Positions 1 to 10,037 are shown, counted from the stretch's first letter. The stretch: 64,000 nucleotides of DNA from Sinorhizobium fredii (GCF_002944405.1 NZ_CP024310.1:434001-498000); one strand, 5' to 3'. Numbers and translations are program-made. Notes: a model not told the origin generated them from the letters alone.

Positions 1-585
1 CGCGGCGATTTCATCCGGACCGTCTTTACAGAACTCACGCGCGACGCCCTGCCGCTCCTGCAAGGTTCGCTCGATTACCTGTCGGTCGAGGGACGGAGCT
101 GGCTGGCCAAGCAGGGGCATGTCGGATCGGCGACGCTCAATCTGGCCGCCGACATGCGTTACGTCGGGCAGAGCTTCGAGATCGAAGTGCCCATCCTGGC
201 TAGCTGGCTTGAAGAGGGGGATATCGACGCCATCGAACAGGCATTCCACGCAATGCATGCAAGGCTTTATGACTTCCACGATGCGGACGGCGAAATCGAA
301 ATCGTCAACCTGCGCCTTGCCGCGATCGGTGCCGGACCGATGCTGGAGCTTGCGGTCGAGGCTCAGGTCGAAGAAGCGGAGATGAAGCCGGAGAGGCACA
401 TTCCAGTCTTCATAGGCAAGGCCATCGCGGACATCGGGCTCTACCGGCGCGATCGTCTTCGTCCGGGCGGGCACTTTTCGGGTCCGGCCATCGTGGCGCA
501 GGAAGACACGACGTTTGCTATACCCCCAGGCACTGAGGTCAAAGTCGACAGGCACCTCAACCTGCAACTGACCTTTCCGGAGTAA
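1..585 (+). CDS. hyuA: Hydantoinase A/oxoprolinase family protein, C-terminal part
   Basis: The reading frame is open from the first base, so the gene begins upstream of the window and only its last 194 residues are present. The visible part resembles the C-terminal region of HyuA / N-methylhydantoinase A / acetone carboxylase beta subunits, ending in the usual segment with PAIVAQEDTT and VDRHLNLQL. HyuA binds ATP and works with HyuB to open hydantoin-like or 5-oxoproline rings. The gene lies six bases before hyuB, so the two are co-transcribed. The substrate cannot be told from sequence. Confidence 0.85.
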   Translation, partial: RGDFIRTVFTELTRDALPLLQGSLDYLSVEGRSWLAKQGHVGSATLNLAADMRYVGQSFEIEVPILASWLEEGDIDAIEQAFHAMHARLYDFHDADGEIEIVNLRLAAIGAGPMLELAVEAQVEEAEMKPERHIPVFIGKAIADIGLYRRDRLRPGGHFSGPAIVAQEDTTFAIPPGTEVKVDRHLNLQLTFPE

Positions 586-591
586 CCGTCC

Positions 592-2580
592 ATGTTCGAC
601 CCTATGAACCTTCAGGTGTTCGCCAACCACACCCGAGCGGCGGCCGAGAACATGGCCTACACCCTTCAAAGGACCGCCCATTCGGCCTTCGTCAAGGAGA
701 CCGAAGACTTTACTGTCATGCTGATCAACCATCGTGGCGATACGTTCGGCATCCCGATGGGGCTAGGCGCGACCTGGTATCCGGGCCTTACCTATACCCG
801 CGCGATCGACATGGTCGATGGCTACAAGCCGGGCGATGTCGCCTTCACCAACGATCCCTATTCATGCTTCGTGGCGACCCATGCGCCCGATACCCATCTC
901 TGGAAGCCCGTCTTCCACGACGGCGAGATCATCGCCTGGACAGGCGGACACATCCACAACACCGATATGGGGGGGGCCGTCCCGGCATCGCTGTCGCGGG
1001 CGCTTACCGAAATCCACCAGGAGGGCATTCGCTTCCCGCCGATGAAGCTGGTGAACGAGGGCGTCTTTGACGAGGACATCCTCAAGATCATCACGACCAA
1101 TGTCCGGAAGCCCGACCTTAATATCGGTGACATCAAGGCGCTGGTCGGCGCTCTCAATACCGGCGAGCGCAAGATCCTCGCGATGGTCGACAAGTTCGGC
1201 AAGGAGGCCTTCCTCGCCGGGACCGAAAGGCTGCTCGACCATGCCGAGGCCCAGGCTCGCGCGTTGCTCCGCTCGATGCCCGATGGCACCTGGGAATTCG
1301 TGGATTATGCCGACGAGGACTCTGTCGAAGCCAATCCATGCCGACTGAAACTCACCCTGACGATAAAGGGTGACGAGGCGATCCTCGATTTCACCGGCTC
1401 GGATCCACAGCTTGGTTCGTCGCTCAACGTGCCGTCCGGCGGCGATCCCCGGCACACGATTTTGCTCGTCGGCGTCTATTACGTTCTCTACACGCTCAAT
1501 CCGAAGATCCTGCTCAACACCGGGCTGACACGACCCTTTACCTGCATCGCGCCGAAGGGCAGCGTCCTCAATCCGGTCTCCCCCGCCGCCGTTGGCATGC
1601 GCTCGCTGACATGCGCGCGTCTACGCTCGGTCGTCTTCGGCGCCTTCTGCCAGGCAGTGCCGGACAAGCTGCCGGCAGCGCCGGCCGGCAACAATTGCAT
1701 CGTGAACGTGATGACGACGGACGAACGGACCGGACGGACCGTGATCGCCGCCGTCAATCCGGTTGTGGGCGGCGGAGGCGGCATGCCGCATCGCGACGGC
1801 ACGAATGGATCCGGTGCCGACGCGGCCTATCTGAAGAACACGCCGATCGAGATCACCGAGACCGAAGTCCCGATCGAATTCGTCAAGTATGGCCTTGCAA
1901 GGGATAGCGGCGGGGCGGGGCGCTGGCGCGGCGGACTCGCGACCGAAATGGCGTTCCGCGTCTTTTCACCCGGCAGCCGCATCACGGCGCGCAACCGTGA
2001 TCGCAGCGTCTTTCGCCCCTGGGGCTTTCTCGGCGGTCGGGCCGCAGGGCTTTCCGACATGGTGGTCAACCCGGGGCGTGACGACTATCGCCGGCTCGGC
2101 AATATCGATACGGCGATCCTGCAGCCCGGCGACGTGCTCGAAATCCGCTCTGCCGGTGGTGGTGGTCGAGGTGATCCGCTCGAGCGGGAAGTCTGGCGCG
2201 TCGTCCAGGATGTGGCGCGCGGCTATGTCTCGCAGGAGGCGGCCGAACGGGACTATGGCGTCGTGATTCAGGATGGTGTGGCCGACGAAGCGGCGACGCA
2301 GGCGCTCAGGAAGAAGATGCGTCAGCCGATAAGTCAGTTCCATTATGGTCCCGAGCGCGACGACTATGAAGCGCAGTGGACGCGCGCCGCCTACGATCTG
2401 TTGACCGAGATACTGGCGGGCCTTCCCATCCATTGGCGTTTTTTCACGAAGACGGAAATTTTCCGCCGCATGGGCGGCCGCTCCGGACCCGACGGCGTGG
2501 CGGCAGCTTTCTCCGATGTGAGGGCGCGATTCAGGGAAATGCCTGAGCCCGTGGCCATCGTGAAAGAGGCGGCCGAATGA
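592..2580 (+). CDS. hyuB: Hydantoinase B/oxoprolinase family protein
   Basis: A 662-residue HyuB-type subunit that pairs with the HyuA encoded just upstream for ATP-dependent hydrolysis of a cyclic amide such as a hydantoin or 5-oxoproline. Family segments are clear: the N-terminal DPMNLQVFANHTRAAAENM region, GIPMGLGATW, a histidine-rich HAPDTHLW...GGHIHNTDMGG stretch, and the glycine-rich NPVVGGGGGMPHRDGTNG. The last roughly 100 residues extend beyond the conserved core. Its stop overlaps the next start (ATGA), tying it to a 2Fe-2S subunit and pointing to an oxidative step in the same pathway. Confidence 0.9.
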   Translation: MFDPMNLQVFANHTRAAAENMAYTLQRTAHSAFVKETEDFTVMLINHRGDTFGIPMGLGATWYPGLTYTRAIDMVDGYKPGDVAFTNDPYSCFVATHAPDTHLWKPVFHDGEIIAWTGGHIHNTDMGGAVPASLSRALTEIHQEGIRFPPMKLVNEGVFDEDILKIITTNVRKPDLNIGDIKALVGALNTGERKILAMVDKFGKEAFLAGTERLLDHAEAQARALLRSMPDGTWEFVDYADEDSVEANPCRLKLTLTIKGDEAILDFTGSDPQLGSSLNVPSGGDPRHTILLVGVYYVLYTLNPKILLNTGLTRPFTCIAPKGSVLNPVSPAAVGMRSLTCARLRSVVFGAFCQAVPDKLPAAPAGNNCIVNVMTTDERTGRTVIAAVNPVVGGGGGMPHRDGTNGSGADAAYLKNTPIEITETEVPIEFVKYGLARDSGGAGRWRGGLATEMAFRVFSPGSRITARNRDRSVFRPWGFLGGRAAGLSDMVVNPGRDDYRRLGNIDTAILQPGDVLEIRSAGGGGRGDPLEREVWRVVQDVARGYVSQEAAERDYGVVIQDGVADEAATQALRKKMRQPISQFHYGPERDDYEAQWTRAAYDLLTEILAGLPIHWRFFTKTEIFRRMGGRSGPDGVAAAFSDVRARFREMPEPVAIVKEAAE

Positions 2581-2894
2581 TCTCGGCGCGACAGGGTGGC
2601 GGGCGGCTTGTCCGGCTCGCCGAGCAGGGAAGGCCGCGCATCGGCTTCCGCCTCGACGGAGTCGACTGCGAGGCTCTGGCGGGCGATACGGTCCTAACGG
2701 CCGTTCTCTCCGTCAAGGAGGCAGTCAGGCAATCGGAATTCGGTCCGGAGAAGCGGGCCGGGTTCTGTCTCATGGGTGCCTGTCAGGATTGCTGGCTCTG
2801 GCAGGAGGATGGTGCGCGTCTCCGGGCTTGCTCCACCCTTCTGACCGAAGGAATGCGGCTGATGACGTCGGAGCCTGAAGGATGGCTGTCGTGA
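2577..2894 (+). CDS. (2Fe-2S)-binding protein, small dehydrogenase subunit
   Basis: A 105-residue ferredoxin-like subunit. The segment CLMGACQDCW followed later by a lone Cys in LRACST fits the small 2Fe-2S subunits of HcnA/OoxA-type amino acid or opine dehydrogenases. The start overlaps the hyuB stop (ATGA) and the end overlaps the next gene, which encodes the matching FAD/BFD subunit, so translational coupling and complex formation are likely. Electron transfer between the FAD subunits is the expected role. Confidence 0.82.
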   Translation: MISARQGGGRLVRLAEQGRPRIGFRLDGVDCEALAGDTVLTAVLSVKEAVRQSEFGPEKRAGFCLMGACQDCWLWQEDGARLRACSTLLTEGMRLMTSEPEGWLS

Positions 2895-4255
2895 CGGGAC
2901 TTAACGAACGCGTCGTCATCGTTGGCGCCGGTCCTGCTGGCATCCGGGCAGCGGAGACGCTGGTTGCGGCAGGCTTACGGCCTGTCGTGATCGATGAAGG
3001 CGTTCGGGCCGGTGGCCAGATCTATCGCCGTCCCACGGAGGGCTTCGTGCGCAAGCCCGCGGAGCTCTACGGGTCCGAGGCAAGGAAGGCGGTCGGCCTT
3101 CACGGTGTTTTCGATAGCATGGTCGCCTCCGATGAGCTCGAATTCCTAGCGCAGAGCTCCGTTCTCTCCTGTGCCGGACGGGTACTTTATGTGCTCACGC
3201 CGATGGGTCGCCGTGAAATCGGCTACGACCGGCTGATCCTCGCGACGGGGGCGATGGACCGCGTGGCGCCCATTCCCGGCTGGCAAGCGCCCGGTGTCTA
3301 TAGTCTTGGTGCGACCCAGATCGCGCTGAAGGCTCAGGGCGTGGCGCTCGGCAGGAACATCGTCCTTGTGGGGTCCGGCCCCCTTCTGACGCTTGTGGCC
3401 TACCAGCTCCTCAGGGCCGGCGCGGGCGTGGCTGCCGTTCTCGATACGTCCGGAATACGAAATCAACTTGCCGGCCTCCCGGGGATGATGAGCCGGCCGG
3501 GGCTCGTCTTGCGCGGACTGACAATGCGAGCAAGGCTCGGTCGGCTCTATCATGCCGGGGTTACCGTCGCCGGCATCGATTCGGATGACAGCGGCCCGGT
3601 CGGTCTTCGGTGGCGCGACGCGGGCGGCAAATTTCACAGAACCGCCTGCGACATGGTCGGCTTAGGCTGGCACCTTCGGGCCGAGACACAGCTTGCCGCC
3701 TTGGCAGGTTGCCAGTTCGATCACGATCGCGATTGGGCGCAATGGCTACCGCGCGCCGACCGCATGGGGCGTGCGGGCGACAGCGTATACCTTGCTGGGG
3801 ACGGCCTTCGCATCCTTGGAGCCGACGGGGCCGAATTGGCCGGTCGCCTCGCGGCAAACGCCTGCCTTTCGGACATGGGATTGACCCGAGCGGACAGCGC
3901 GGGCGATCTTCGCCGTTTGGCCCGCTACGAGCGTTTCGCGCGGGCCATGACGCGGGCCTTTCCCTGGCCGGCGCAGATGATCCGGCACCTCGACGATGAA
4001 ACGATAGTATGTCGGTGTGAGGGTGTGACCGCAGCGCAACTGAGGGAGGGCGTCACACTGGGAGGGGCAGACGCCAATCGCGTGAAATCGCTTGCCCGGG
4101 TGGGCATGGGCCGGTGCCAGGGACGCTGTTGCCAGCTTGCGGCCGCAGAAATCATTGCCGAATCCGCAGCGATCGATTCCGCCGAGGCGGGGCGTTTGCG
4201 CGATCAAGCGCCCGCGCGCCCCTTGCCGGTCGCGGCGTGGATACGGGACGCCTGA
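2882..4255 (+). CDS. FAD-dependent oxidoreductase with BFD-like Fe-S domain (HcnB/OoxA type)
   Basis: A 457-residue flavoprotein. An N-terminal dinucleotide fold is marked by VVIVGAGPAG, a second nucleotide site by VLVGSGPLL, and the C-terminal BFD-like Fe-S domain by CRCEG and GRCQGRCC (four cysteines). This is the architecture of the middle subunit of hydrogen cyanide synthase / octopine-nopaline oxidase complexes. A GTG at 2891 forms a GTGA overlap with the preceding stop and has better ribosome-site spacing than the ATG at 2882, so the protein may be three residues shorter. The third, DadA-like subunit of such complexes is not intact next to it (see the relic at 6105). Confidence 0.85.
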   Translation: MAVVTGLNERVVIVGAGPAGIRAAETLVAAGLRPVVIDEGVRAGGQIYRRPTEGFVRKPAELYGSEARKAVGLHGVFDSMVASDELEFLAQSSVLSCAGRVLYVLTPMGRREIGYDRLILATGAMDRVAPIPGWQAPGVYSLGATQIALKAQGVALGRNIVLVGSGPLLTLVAYQLLRAGAGVAAVLDTSGIRNQLAGLPGMMSRPGLVLRGLTMRARLGRLYHAGVTVAGIDSDDSGPVGLRWRDAGGKFHRTACDMVGLGWHLRAETQLAALAGCQFDHDRDWAQWLPRADRMGRAGDSVYLAGDGLRILGADGAELAGRLAANACLSDMGLTRADSAGDLRRLARYERFARAMTRAFPWPAQMIRHLDDETIVCRCEGVTAAQLREGVTLGGADANRVKSLARVGMGRCQGRCCQLAAAEIIAESAAIDSAEAGRLRDQAPARPLPVAAWIRDA

Positions 4256-4282
4256 CGCGGCGGTCGATGCCAAAAATAGCAC

Positions 4283-5188
4283 TCAGGTCTTGTGGCCGTC
4301 TGCATTCAGCACGGCGGCACAGGCATCGCGAAGATTGTCGCGCATGTCGCTGTGGCTACCTGTCAGGGGCCGGTCCTTGCTGGTCAGCAGCGCAATCGGA
4401 ACGGTGGTGCGCTGCTTCAAGGGCCGGCGCACCAGGCCGGGAAACTGTTCCCATGGAAGCAGTCCATCAACGATAGCAACGCCGAAGCCATCTCGGACGA
4501 AGGGGAGAGCTGTGATCGATATATCGATCTCGATAGCGGGATTGAACATCTGCTTTTCGGCGGCCGCAGCGCTTAGAAGAAGGCGCCCAGGAAGCGTCCC
4601 GGCACGATAGGAAATCAGCGTCTCGTTCTGCAGATCGGCGAAGCCGATCTCAGCGCTCTCCGACAGCCGGTGGTTTTCCGGCACGATACAGACCAGAACG
4701 GCATGGCCGAGCGTTTCCACCTCGATACCCGGCCTCGCTCCGTCGTTCATCACGACACCTAGCGGTGCATCGCCGTTCTGGATCATGTCGACGATGTTTG
4801 TGAGTGGTGCGATCAGCGATCGCACCACCACATCGGGATGCGCGGCACGGAACGCGAGAAGTGCCTTCGGAACGATCGACATGGCGGGTGGTGCCGAAGC
4901 AGCGACCCGGATAAGACCGGTGCGACCAAATCGCATATCCGTTGTCCGCCTTCGAAGCGCACCAAGCTCGGCAAAAATCCGCTCACATTCTGGATAGAGC
5001 TCCTCGGCCTCCCTTGTCGGCACGAGTTTGCCTCGGATGCGGCTGAAAAGCTTGAAACCGAGCTGGTCTTCGGCGTGGAGGAGGATTTGGCTGAGAGCAG
5101 GTTGCGAGATGTTGAGCATCGAGGCCGCGCTCGTCACTGTCCCGCACCGCATGAGCATACAAAAAACTTCGAGCTGACGGGCCTGCAT
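4283..5188 (-). CDS. LysR family transcriptional regulator
   Basis: A 301-residue LysR regulator. The N-terminal winged helix-turn-helix (residues 1-60) contains GTVTSAASMLNISQPALSQ, followed by the linker helix and a periplasmic-binding-like effector domain from about residue 90. It lies convergent to the hyu operon with a 27-base gap, so it does not share a promoter with it. Control of the hyu or amine-oxidation genes is a reasonable guess from proximity only. Confidence 0.88.
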   Translation of the reverse strand: MQARQLEVFCMLMRCGTVTSAASMLNISQPALSQILLHAEDQLGFKLFSRIRGKLVPTREAEELYPECERIFAELGALRRRTTDMRFGRTGLIRVAASAPPAMSIVPKALLAFRAAHPDVVVRSLIAPLTNIVDMIQNGDAPLGVVMNDGARPGIEVETLGHAVLVCIVPENHRLSESAEIGFADLQNETLISYRAGTLPGRLLLSAAAAEKQMFNPAIEIDISITALPFVRDGFGVAIVDGLLPWEQFPGLVRRPLKQRTTVPIALLTSKDRPLTGSHSDMRDNLRDACAAVLNADGHKT

Positions 5189-5465
5189 TTGTCCAAACCT
5201 TCACGATCGACGATAAGTCGAGCCACACATCTTCTTCGTTTTGCATACTGTCAGAGAACTTCGTTATCAACCAAGTGGCTAGATCAGTGTCGCGTCGTTA
5301 GGTGGGGCAAGGTTTGATACGCCAACTGGGCTAGAGCTTGCCTGAAAGGCAAACAACACCATTTTACAATTGGTCAAGGGTATTGTCGGCTTTAATGCCT
5401 ACCGGGCGGGATGCGTCCCAAGGTAGCCGCGAGATAGGATCTCGCGCTGACACTGCAGAAGAAAT

Positions 5466-5942
5466 TCAAACGCGAAACAGGCTGGTCAGCGGCATGTGCG
5501 CTTTGATGACTGGTGACTTCAGCACGACGTAGCTGAAGTATTTGTCGATGCCGATGTCCATATCGGTCAGGCGCTCCATGATGAGCTGATATTCGCCGAT
5601 GCCAGCGGTGATGAATTTAACGAGATAGTCATAACCGCCCGAGACGAGGTGGCATTCGACCACTTGGTCAAGTTTTTCGACTACAGCGATGAAGCGGGCA
5701 AAATCAATCTGCCGGTGGTTCTTCAAGGTAATCTCGGTAAAGACCGTCAGTGTCTGTCCGAGCTTGCCTATATTGACCTGCGCGGAGTATCCTTGGATGT
5801 AACCCTCTTCCTGCAGCTTCTTGACCCGCATAAGGCAGGGGCTCGGCGAAAGATGGACCAACTCGGCGAGCTCGACATTGGTGATCCGCCCGTTCTTCTG
5901 TAGTTCGTAGAGGATCTTGATATCGATCCGGTCCAGTTTCAT
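5466..5942 (-). CDS. Lrp/AsnC family transcriptional regulator
   Basis: A 158-residue Lrp-type regulator starting at MKLDRIDIKILYELQKNGR. It has an N-terminal HTH with NVELAELVHLSPSPCLMRVKKL and a C-terminal RAM effector domain with VVECHLVSGGYDYLVKF. The start at 5942 is chosen over an upstream extension because GGGAGAG lies just before it and family members begin there. These proteins usually respond to amino acids. The next genes on this strand encode an amine-oxidising flavoprotein and an amino acid importer, which are candidate targets. Confidence 0.88.
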   Translation of the reverse strand: MKLDRIDIKILYELQKNGRITNVELAELVHLSPSPCLMRVKKLQEEGYIQGYSAQVNIGKLGQTLTVFTEITLKNHRQIDFARFIAVVEKLDQVVECHLVSGGYDYLVKFITAGIGEYQLIMERLTDMDIGIDKYFSYVVLKSPVIKAHMPLTSLFRV

Positions 5943-6104
5943 GGGCGCTCTCCCAGGGCGGGTGCTGACAAGCAAAGTTAGTGCCTCCCGGCTTCCTCCA
6001 CAGCTGACCCCCACTCGGAAGCGCGGAGACATAGATGCTTAGAGGCTTACAAGCAAAGCGCAAGCTAATTCATTCGCTGTATCGCTATCAGTTGACCATG
6101 CTTG

Positions 6105-6215
6105 TGAGCTTCGGATCGCGCGTGCGAAGGCCGGAGCGATAAGCCGCGGGTTGCCGTAACCGTCCTCGAGCGAATAGGACGCGGCGATCGCAGGGCAGCG
6201 AGGTTTGGAGCGGCC
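6105..6215 (-). pseudogene. Relic of a DadA/HcnC-like FAD oxidoreductase
   Basis: A short minus-strand stretch reads AASYSLEDGYGNPRLIAPAFAR, which matches the conserved interior of D-amino acid dehydrogenase-like FAD subunits (HcnC/OoxB type, usually an EDGxANPxLVAPAFARAAR-like motif). No start, FAD-binding motif or C-terminus remains around it. It may be the decayed third subunit that would have completed the 2Fe-2S/BFD complex at 2577-4255. The match rests on about 25 residues. Confidence 0.42.
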
Positions 6216-6228
6216 CACCGCAACAGCC

Positions 6229-7539
6229 TCAGCGCTGGTCCCAGCGATCCAGTATCTCATAGAAGACGACTGCCAGCGGCAGGAACCAGGGCCTGCCGCG
6301 GTAAAGCGGTCTTGTGCGGAACGGCAGGTCGGCATAAGCGCTCGCATGTTCAGCCTCGCCGAGCATGCGCTGCGCTATCTTGTGGCCAAACCAGCTCGCG
6401 CGGGCAATACCGGTGCCGTTGTAGCCGCAAGCATAGAAGATGCCCTCGTGCTCGCCGAGATGCGGCAACTTGTCGAAGGTGAAGCCGGTTTGGCCGTGCC
6501 AGTAGTGGGCGATCTTCCCCCCGCGCAGTTCCGGGAAGACCTGAAGCATCTGCTTGCGCAGATGGCCAGCGTTGGCCGCCGCGACGTTGTTGCCCGCCAG
6601 CTTGAGCACTCGTCCGCCGAAGAGGATGCGGGTACCGTCGGGAGAGGGGCGGAAATAGGTGACGACGCGCTGGCTTCCTGCCAGCATACGCCGTTTCGGG
6701 ATGAGACGGTCCATTACCGCGGTTGGCAGCGGCTCGGTCGCGATCATCGCGCTGCGTATCGGGATGATCCGCCGTTGCAGAAAAGGCAAGAGCGAACCAG
6801 TGTAGCCGTTGGTGGCGACGAGGAGCTGCCTTGTGGCGATCCGCTCCCGGCCGACGGACAGTCTGAATCCTCCGGCCTGGGTCTCGATGGCCGACACCCT
6901 CGCCCCGCCGAAGATGCGGACGCCGGCGCGCCGCGCCGCGTCTGCCAGGCCCGTGACGTAGCGCGCGGGATGCAGCCCCGCATAGCCGGGCATGGCGAGG
7001 CCGCCATGATAGAGGTCTGTGCCGATCTCGCCTTGCTGCTCCGCGCGGGGCACGAGATAGGCATCGCAGGGCATTGCCTTGCGGATACGGTCGAGATTGC
7101 GACCCATGGCATCGTAGAGGCGCGGCGTCATCGCACCGCGGAAATAGCCGACCACCGCGAGATCGCAGGCGATGGCCTCGCGGGCGACGATGTCCTTGAC
7201 GTGCTGGAGCGCGAGGAAGCTTTCCGCGACGATGGAGCGGGCCTTTTCGGCACCGTAGGCCATCGCCGCATCGAAGGTGGCCCAGCCCGGCCCCAACATG
7301 CCGCCGTTGCGGGAGGAGGCACCCCAGCCCGGCGCCTCCGCATCCAGAACGGTGACCTCTTTGCCGGCCCGCGCCAGCGTGAGTGCGGCATTGAGCCCGG
7401 TGAAACCCGCGCCGACGATCGCAACCTCGCTCCTTGTCGGAAGCTCGGTCCGGTCCTCCGTGATTGGCTTGGCAACTTCCCACCAATAAGGGCTCTCGAC
7501 CGCGTCGTCGCTAAAGAATGGACCAGTCAGATGAGCCAT
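6229..7539 (-). CDS. NAD(P)/FAD-dependent oxidoreductase, PuuB/OrdL-like
   Basis: A 436-residue DAO-family flavoprotein starting at MAHLTGPFFSDD. The FAD-binding motif VAIVGAGFTGLNAAL is near residue 40, and there is a C-terminal ACGYNGTGIARASWFG segment. The family oxidises amines such as gamma-glutamylputrescine. The ATG at 7539 is preferred to an upstream frame extension, whose sequence overlaps the ABC ATPase gene and looks like read-through. It ends the minus-strand transcript that begins with the amino acid ABC importer, 16 bases from the ATPase gene, so import and oxidation of the same amine or amino acid is the likely logic. Confidence 0.85.
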   Translation of the reverse strand: MAHLTGPFFSDDAVESPYWWEVAKPITEDRTELPTRSEVAIVGAGFTGLNAALTLARAGKEVTVLDAEAPGWGASSRNGGMLGPGWATFDAAMAYGAEKARSIVAESFLALQHVKDIVAREAIACDLAVVGYFRGAMTPRLYDAMGRNLDRIRKAMPCDAYLVPRAEQQGEIGTDLYHGGLAMPGYAGLHPARYVTGLADAARRAGVRIFGGARVSAIETQAGGFRLSVGRERIATRQLLVATNGYTGSLLPFLQRRIIPIRSAMIATEPLPTAVMDRLIPKRRMLAGSQRVVTYFRPSPDGTRILFGGRVLKLAGNNVAAANAGHLRKQMLQVFPELRGGKIAHYWHGQTGFTFDKLPHLGEHEGIFYACGYNGTGIARASWFGHKIAQRMLGEAEHASAYADLPFRTRPLYRGRPWFLPLAVVFYEILDRWDQR

Positions 7540-7555
7540 GCGCGTATCTTTATGA

Positions 7556-8284
7556 CTACAGGATGCGCCGCAGGAAGTCCTGGGTGCGCATGTTCCTGGG
7601 CCGGGTGAGCAGCTCCGAGGGTGGCCCCTCTTCGACCAGGACTCCTTCATCGAGGAACAGGACGCGGTCGGCGACATCGCGTGCGAAGCCCATCTCGTGG
7701 GTGACGACCACCATGGTCATGCCCTCGTCGGCGAGGGTGCGCATTACCGAGAGCACTTCGCCGACGAGTTCCGGGTCGAGCGCCGATGTTGGCTCGTCGA
7801 AGAGGATCGCGTCAGGCTTCATGCCAAGCGCACGGGCGATCGCGACACGCTGCTGCTGTCCGCCGGACATCTGGCTCGGATAGGCGTTCATCTTAGGGGC
7901 GAGGCCGACGCGCGTCAGCAGGTCGCGCGAACGAGCAAGGACCTCCTCACGCGGCTCCCTCTTCACGTAGGTCGGGCCCTCGGCGACATTCTCCAGCGCC
8001 GTGCGGTGGGGGAACAGGTTGAAGCGCTGGAATACCATGGCGACGCGGCTGCGCACCTGACGGATGCTGCGCCGGGCCGTGTCTACCCGTTCTCCATGCA
8101 CAATGATCTCGCCGCCTTGATAGGTCTCGAGACCGTTGATGCAGCGCAGTAGCGTCGACTTGCCGGAGCCGGAGGGGCCGATGATGCAGACGACTTCGCC
8201 CTTCTTTACCGAGAACGAGACGTCGTGGATGACTTCGTGCGTGCCGAACGCCTTGCGGACGTTGCGCAGTTCGATGATGCTCAT
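7556..8284 (-). CDS. Polar amino acid ABC transporter ATP-binding protein
   Basis: A 242-residue GlnQ/HisP-type ATPase. The Walker A motif is GPSGSGKST, the signature [15 protein letters not shown], and Walker B is [14 protein letters not shown], followed by the switch histidine in [10 protein letters not shown]. The start at [14 protein letters not shown] overlaps the permease stop (ATGA at 8281-8284), so the two are translationally coupled. It energises uptake of a polar amino acid or opine-like solute. Confidence 0.92.
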   Translation of the reverse strand: MSIIELRNVRKAFGTHEVIHDVSFSVKKGEVVCIIGPSGSGKSTLLRCINGLETYQGGEIIVHGERVDTARRSIRQVRSRVAMVFQRFNLFPHRTALENVAEGPTYVKREPREEVLARSRDLLTRVGLAPKMNAYPSQMSGGQQQRVAIARALGMKPDAILFDEPTSALDPELVGEVLSVMRTLADEGMTMVVVTHEMGFARDVADRVLFLDEGVLVEEGPPSELLTRPRNMRTQDFLRRIL

Positions 8285-8937
8285 CGGCCTTGTCCCATCC
8301 GTCGTTCGAGCCAGCCGTTGAGGGCCGTGAGTGGCAGGCTCATGGCGAGATAAGTCAGCGCCACGAGGGTGAAGATCGTCGTGTTCTCGAAGGTCGAGGA
8401 AGCGAGAAGCTTGCCCTGCAGTGACAGCTCCGCGACCGTGATGGTCGAAGCCAATGACGAATCCTTGAGCAGCATGACCATAGTACTGCCATAGGGCGGC
8501 AGCGCGACGCGGATCGCCTGAGGCAGGATGACGCGCCGCATCAGCAAACTCCAGCCCATGCCGATCGACAGCGCGGCCTCCGTCTGCCCCCGGTCGATCG
8601 CCTCGATCCCGGCGCGGAAGAGCTCCGCCATATAGGGCGAGTAGGCGATGCCGAGGCCAATGACCGCCGCCTGGAGGGCTGTCAGAGACAAGCCCAGATC
8701 CGGCATCACGAAATAGATGTAGAACAGCGTCACCATGCCGGGGATGCCGCGCACGACGACGATCATCGTGCGTGCCGTCCAGGCGAGCGGGGCAATACCG
8801 CTCACCCGCATGAAAGCGAGTGTCAGGCCGAGCACGGTCGCGAGCACAAAAGCGCCGAGCGTCACCAGTACTGTTAAGTAGGCGCCCTGCATCAGAACCG
8901 GAAGGAAGGTTGGAACCTGGCTGAGGAAATGAGTCAT
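8281..8937 (-). CDS. Amino acid ABC transporter permease (HisM/GlnP family)
   Basis: A 218-residue integral membrane protein with about five hydrophobic segments. The EAA-loop region [29 protein letters not shown] contacts the ATPase. The ATG at 8937 is used; a GTG four codons upstream (8949) is also possible and neither has a strong ribosome site. Only one permease gene is present, so it probably forms a homodimer. Confidence 0.9.
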   Translation of the reverse strand: MTHFLSQVPTFLPVLMQGAYLTVLVTLGAFVLATVLGLTLAFMRVSGIAPLAWTARTMIVVVRGIPGMVTLFYIYFVMPDLGLSLTALQAAVIGLGIAYSPYMAELFRAGIEAIDRGQTEAALSIGMGWSLLMRRVILPQAIRVALPPYGSTMVMLLKDSSLASTITVAELSLQGKLLASSTFENTTIFTLVALTYLAMSLPLTALNGWLERRMGQGR

Positions 8938-8958
8938 GGTTCGATCCACTAGGGGGGC

Positions 8959-9705
8959 CTAGAGGCCCCACTTCTTCAGGATCGCATCGAAGCGCCCGTC
9001 CTCTTTCATCCTGGCGAGGCTGGCGTTTATCTTCGCCAGAAGCTCGACGTTACCCTGCTCAACGGCGATGTTGATCGGCCCCACCACCGACGGCTTGTAG
9101 GAGTTGACGAGGCGCAGCTGCGGAAAGCGGCCCTGGGCGAGGTTGTAGGCCAGGATAGGATAGTCGCCGATGCCGGCGTCGATCCGCGAATTGGAGACGT
9201 CGCGCAGGATATCGGGCAGGCCGTCATAGGCGCCAACCTCGGCTGGAGCGCCGGAAGCCTTGAGGGCGTCGATATAGCGCGTGCCGATCTGACCGCCGAC
9301 CCTCTTGCCCTTGAGGTCGTCGAAGCCGCCATATTCCTTGGTATCACCAGCCGGAACCACAAGCCCTTCGCCGTAAGCGTAGACGTCATCGCTGAAGTCG
9401 ACGACCTTGGCCCGCTCCGGCGAGCCGTACATGGCGGCTGAGATAATGTCGATCTTGCCGGACGACAGCGCTGCGATCAGGGCGGAAAACTGCATCGGCT
9501 GGATTTCGACCTTGAACCCAGCATCCTTGCCGATCTCCTCGATCACGTCGACCATCAGACCCTGAATGGTGTTGGTCTTGGCATCGAGGAATGTGAAGGG
9601 GGTACCTGTCGGCGTCGAGCCGACCTTGTAGACGGTCTGCGCCTGGGCGGCGGCGGCCGCGGCCGTCATGGCGAGCACAGCAAGAGCAGTTCGAAAATTG
9701 ATCAT
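8959..9705 (-). CDS. Transporter substrate-binding protein (amino acid ABC, family 3)
   Basis: A 248-residue periplasmic protein. A signal peptide ([24 protein letters not shown]) precedes a family-3 solute-binding fold with [20 protein letters not shown] and [15 protein letters not shown]. The start at 9705 follows GGAAGGGG, which decides it against a longer upstream frame. It is the first gene of the importer operon. The conserved ligand-contact arginine is visible in the PERA segment, but the ligand cannot be named. Confidence 0.9.
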   Translation of the reverse strand: MINFRTALAVLAMTAAAAAAQAQTVYKVGSTPTGTPFTFLDAKTNTIQGLMVDVIEEIGKDAGFKVEIQPMQFSALIAALSSGKIDIISAAMYGSPERAKVVDFSDDVYAYGEGLVVPAGDTKEYGGFDDLKGKRVGGQIGTRYIDALKASGAPAEVGAYDGLPDILRDVSNSRIDAGIGDYPILAYNLAQGRFPQLRLVNSYKPSVVGPINIAVEQGNVELLAKINASLARMKEDGRFDAILKKWGL

Positions 9706-10037
9706 CCCATTCCCCTTCCGTTGAACTTGTCCCCGGCCTTCTGAGCCGGCCAATGCAGGATATGAGTCCCTGTCAATTCGGAACAATACGGATTCCTGCC
9801 GAGCCCATAAGGCGAGCTTATGAGACCGGTAAGCCGCATGTTCCACCCGTTACGCAATAAATCCGCGGCCCGATGCGTCTCAGGCAAATGACGAGATAAC
9901 CGGCTTGAGGGGTCTTGTGGCTTGTCGCCGACCGGTGAAAGAACTGGCCATTCCGAGCCCGAGGAAAATCTGCTTCCAACACTAGGCTGGCAGTGAGTTA
10001 ATGCCTCGACATTGACTTACTTCAATCGGACGGAGGA
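9706..10037. other. Intergenic region between divergent units
   Basis: About 330 bases between the substrate-binding protein gene (minus) and the VOC gene (plus). It must hold both promoters. I see no convincing ORF, hairpin terminator or clear inverted-repeat operator here. Confidence 0.5.

Noticed and set aside
6205..7608. 467-residue plus-strand open frame
   Set aside because: Antisense to the FAD-dependent oxidoreductase gene, which has clear motifs on the other strand.
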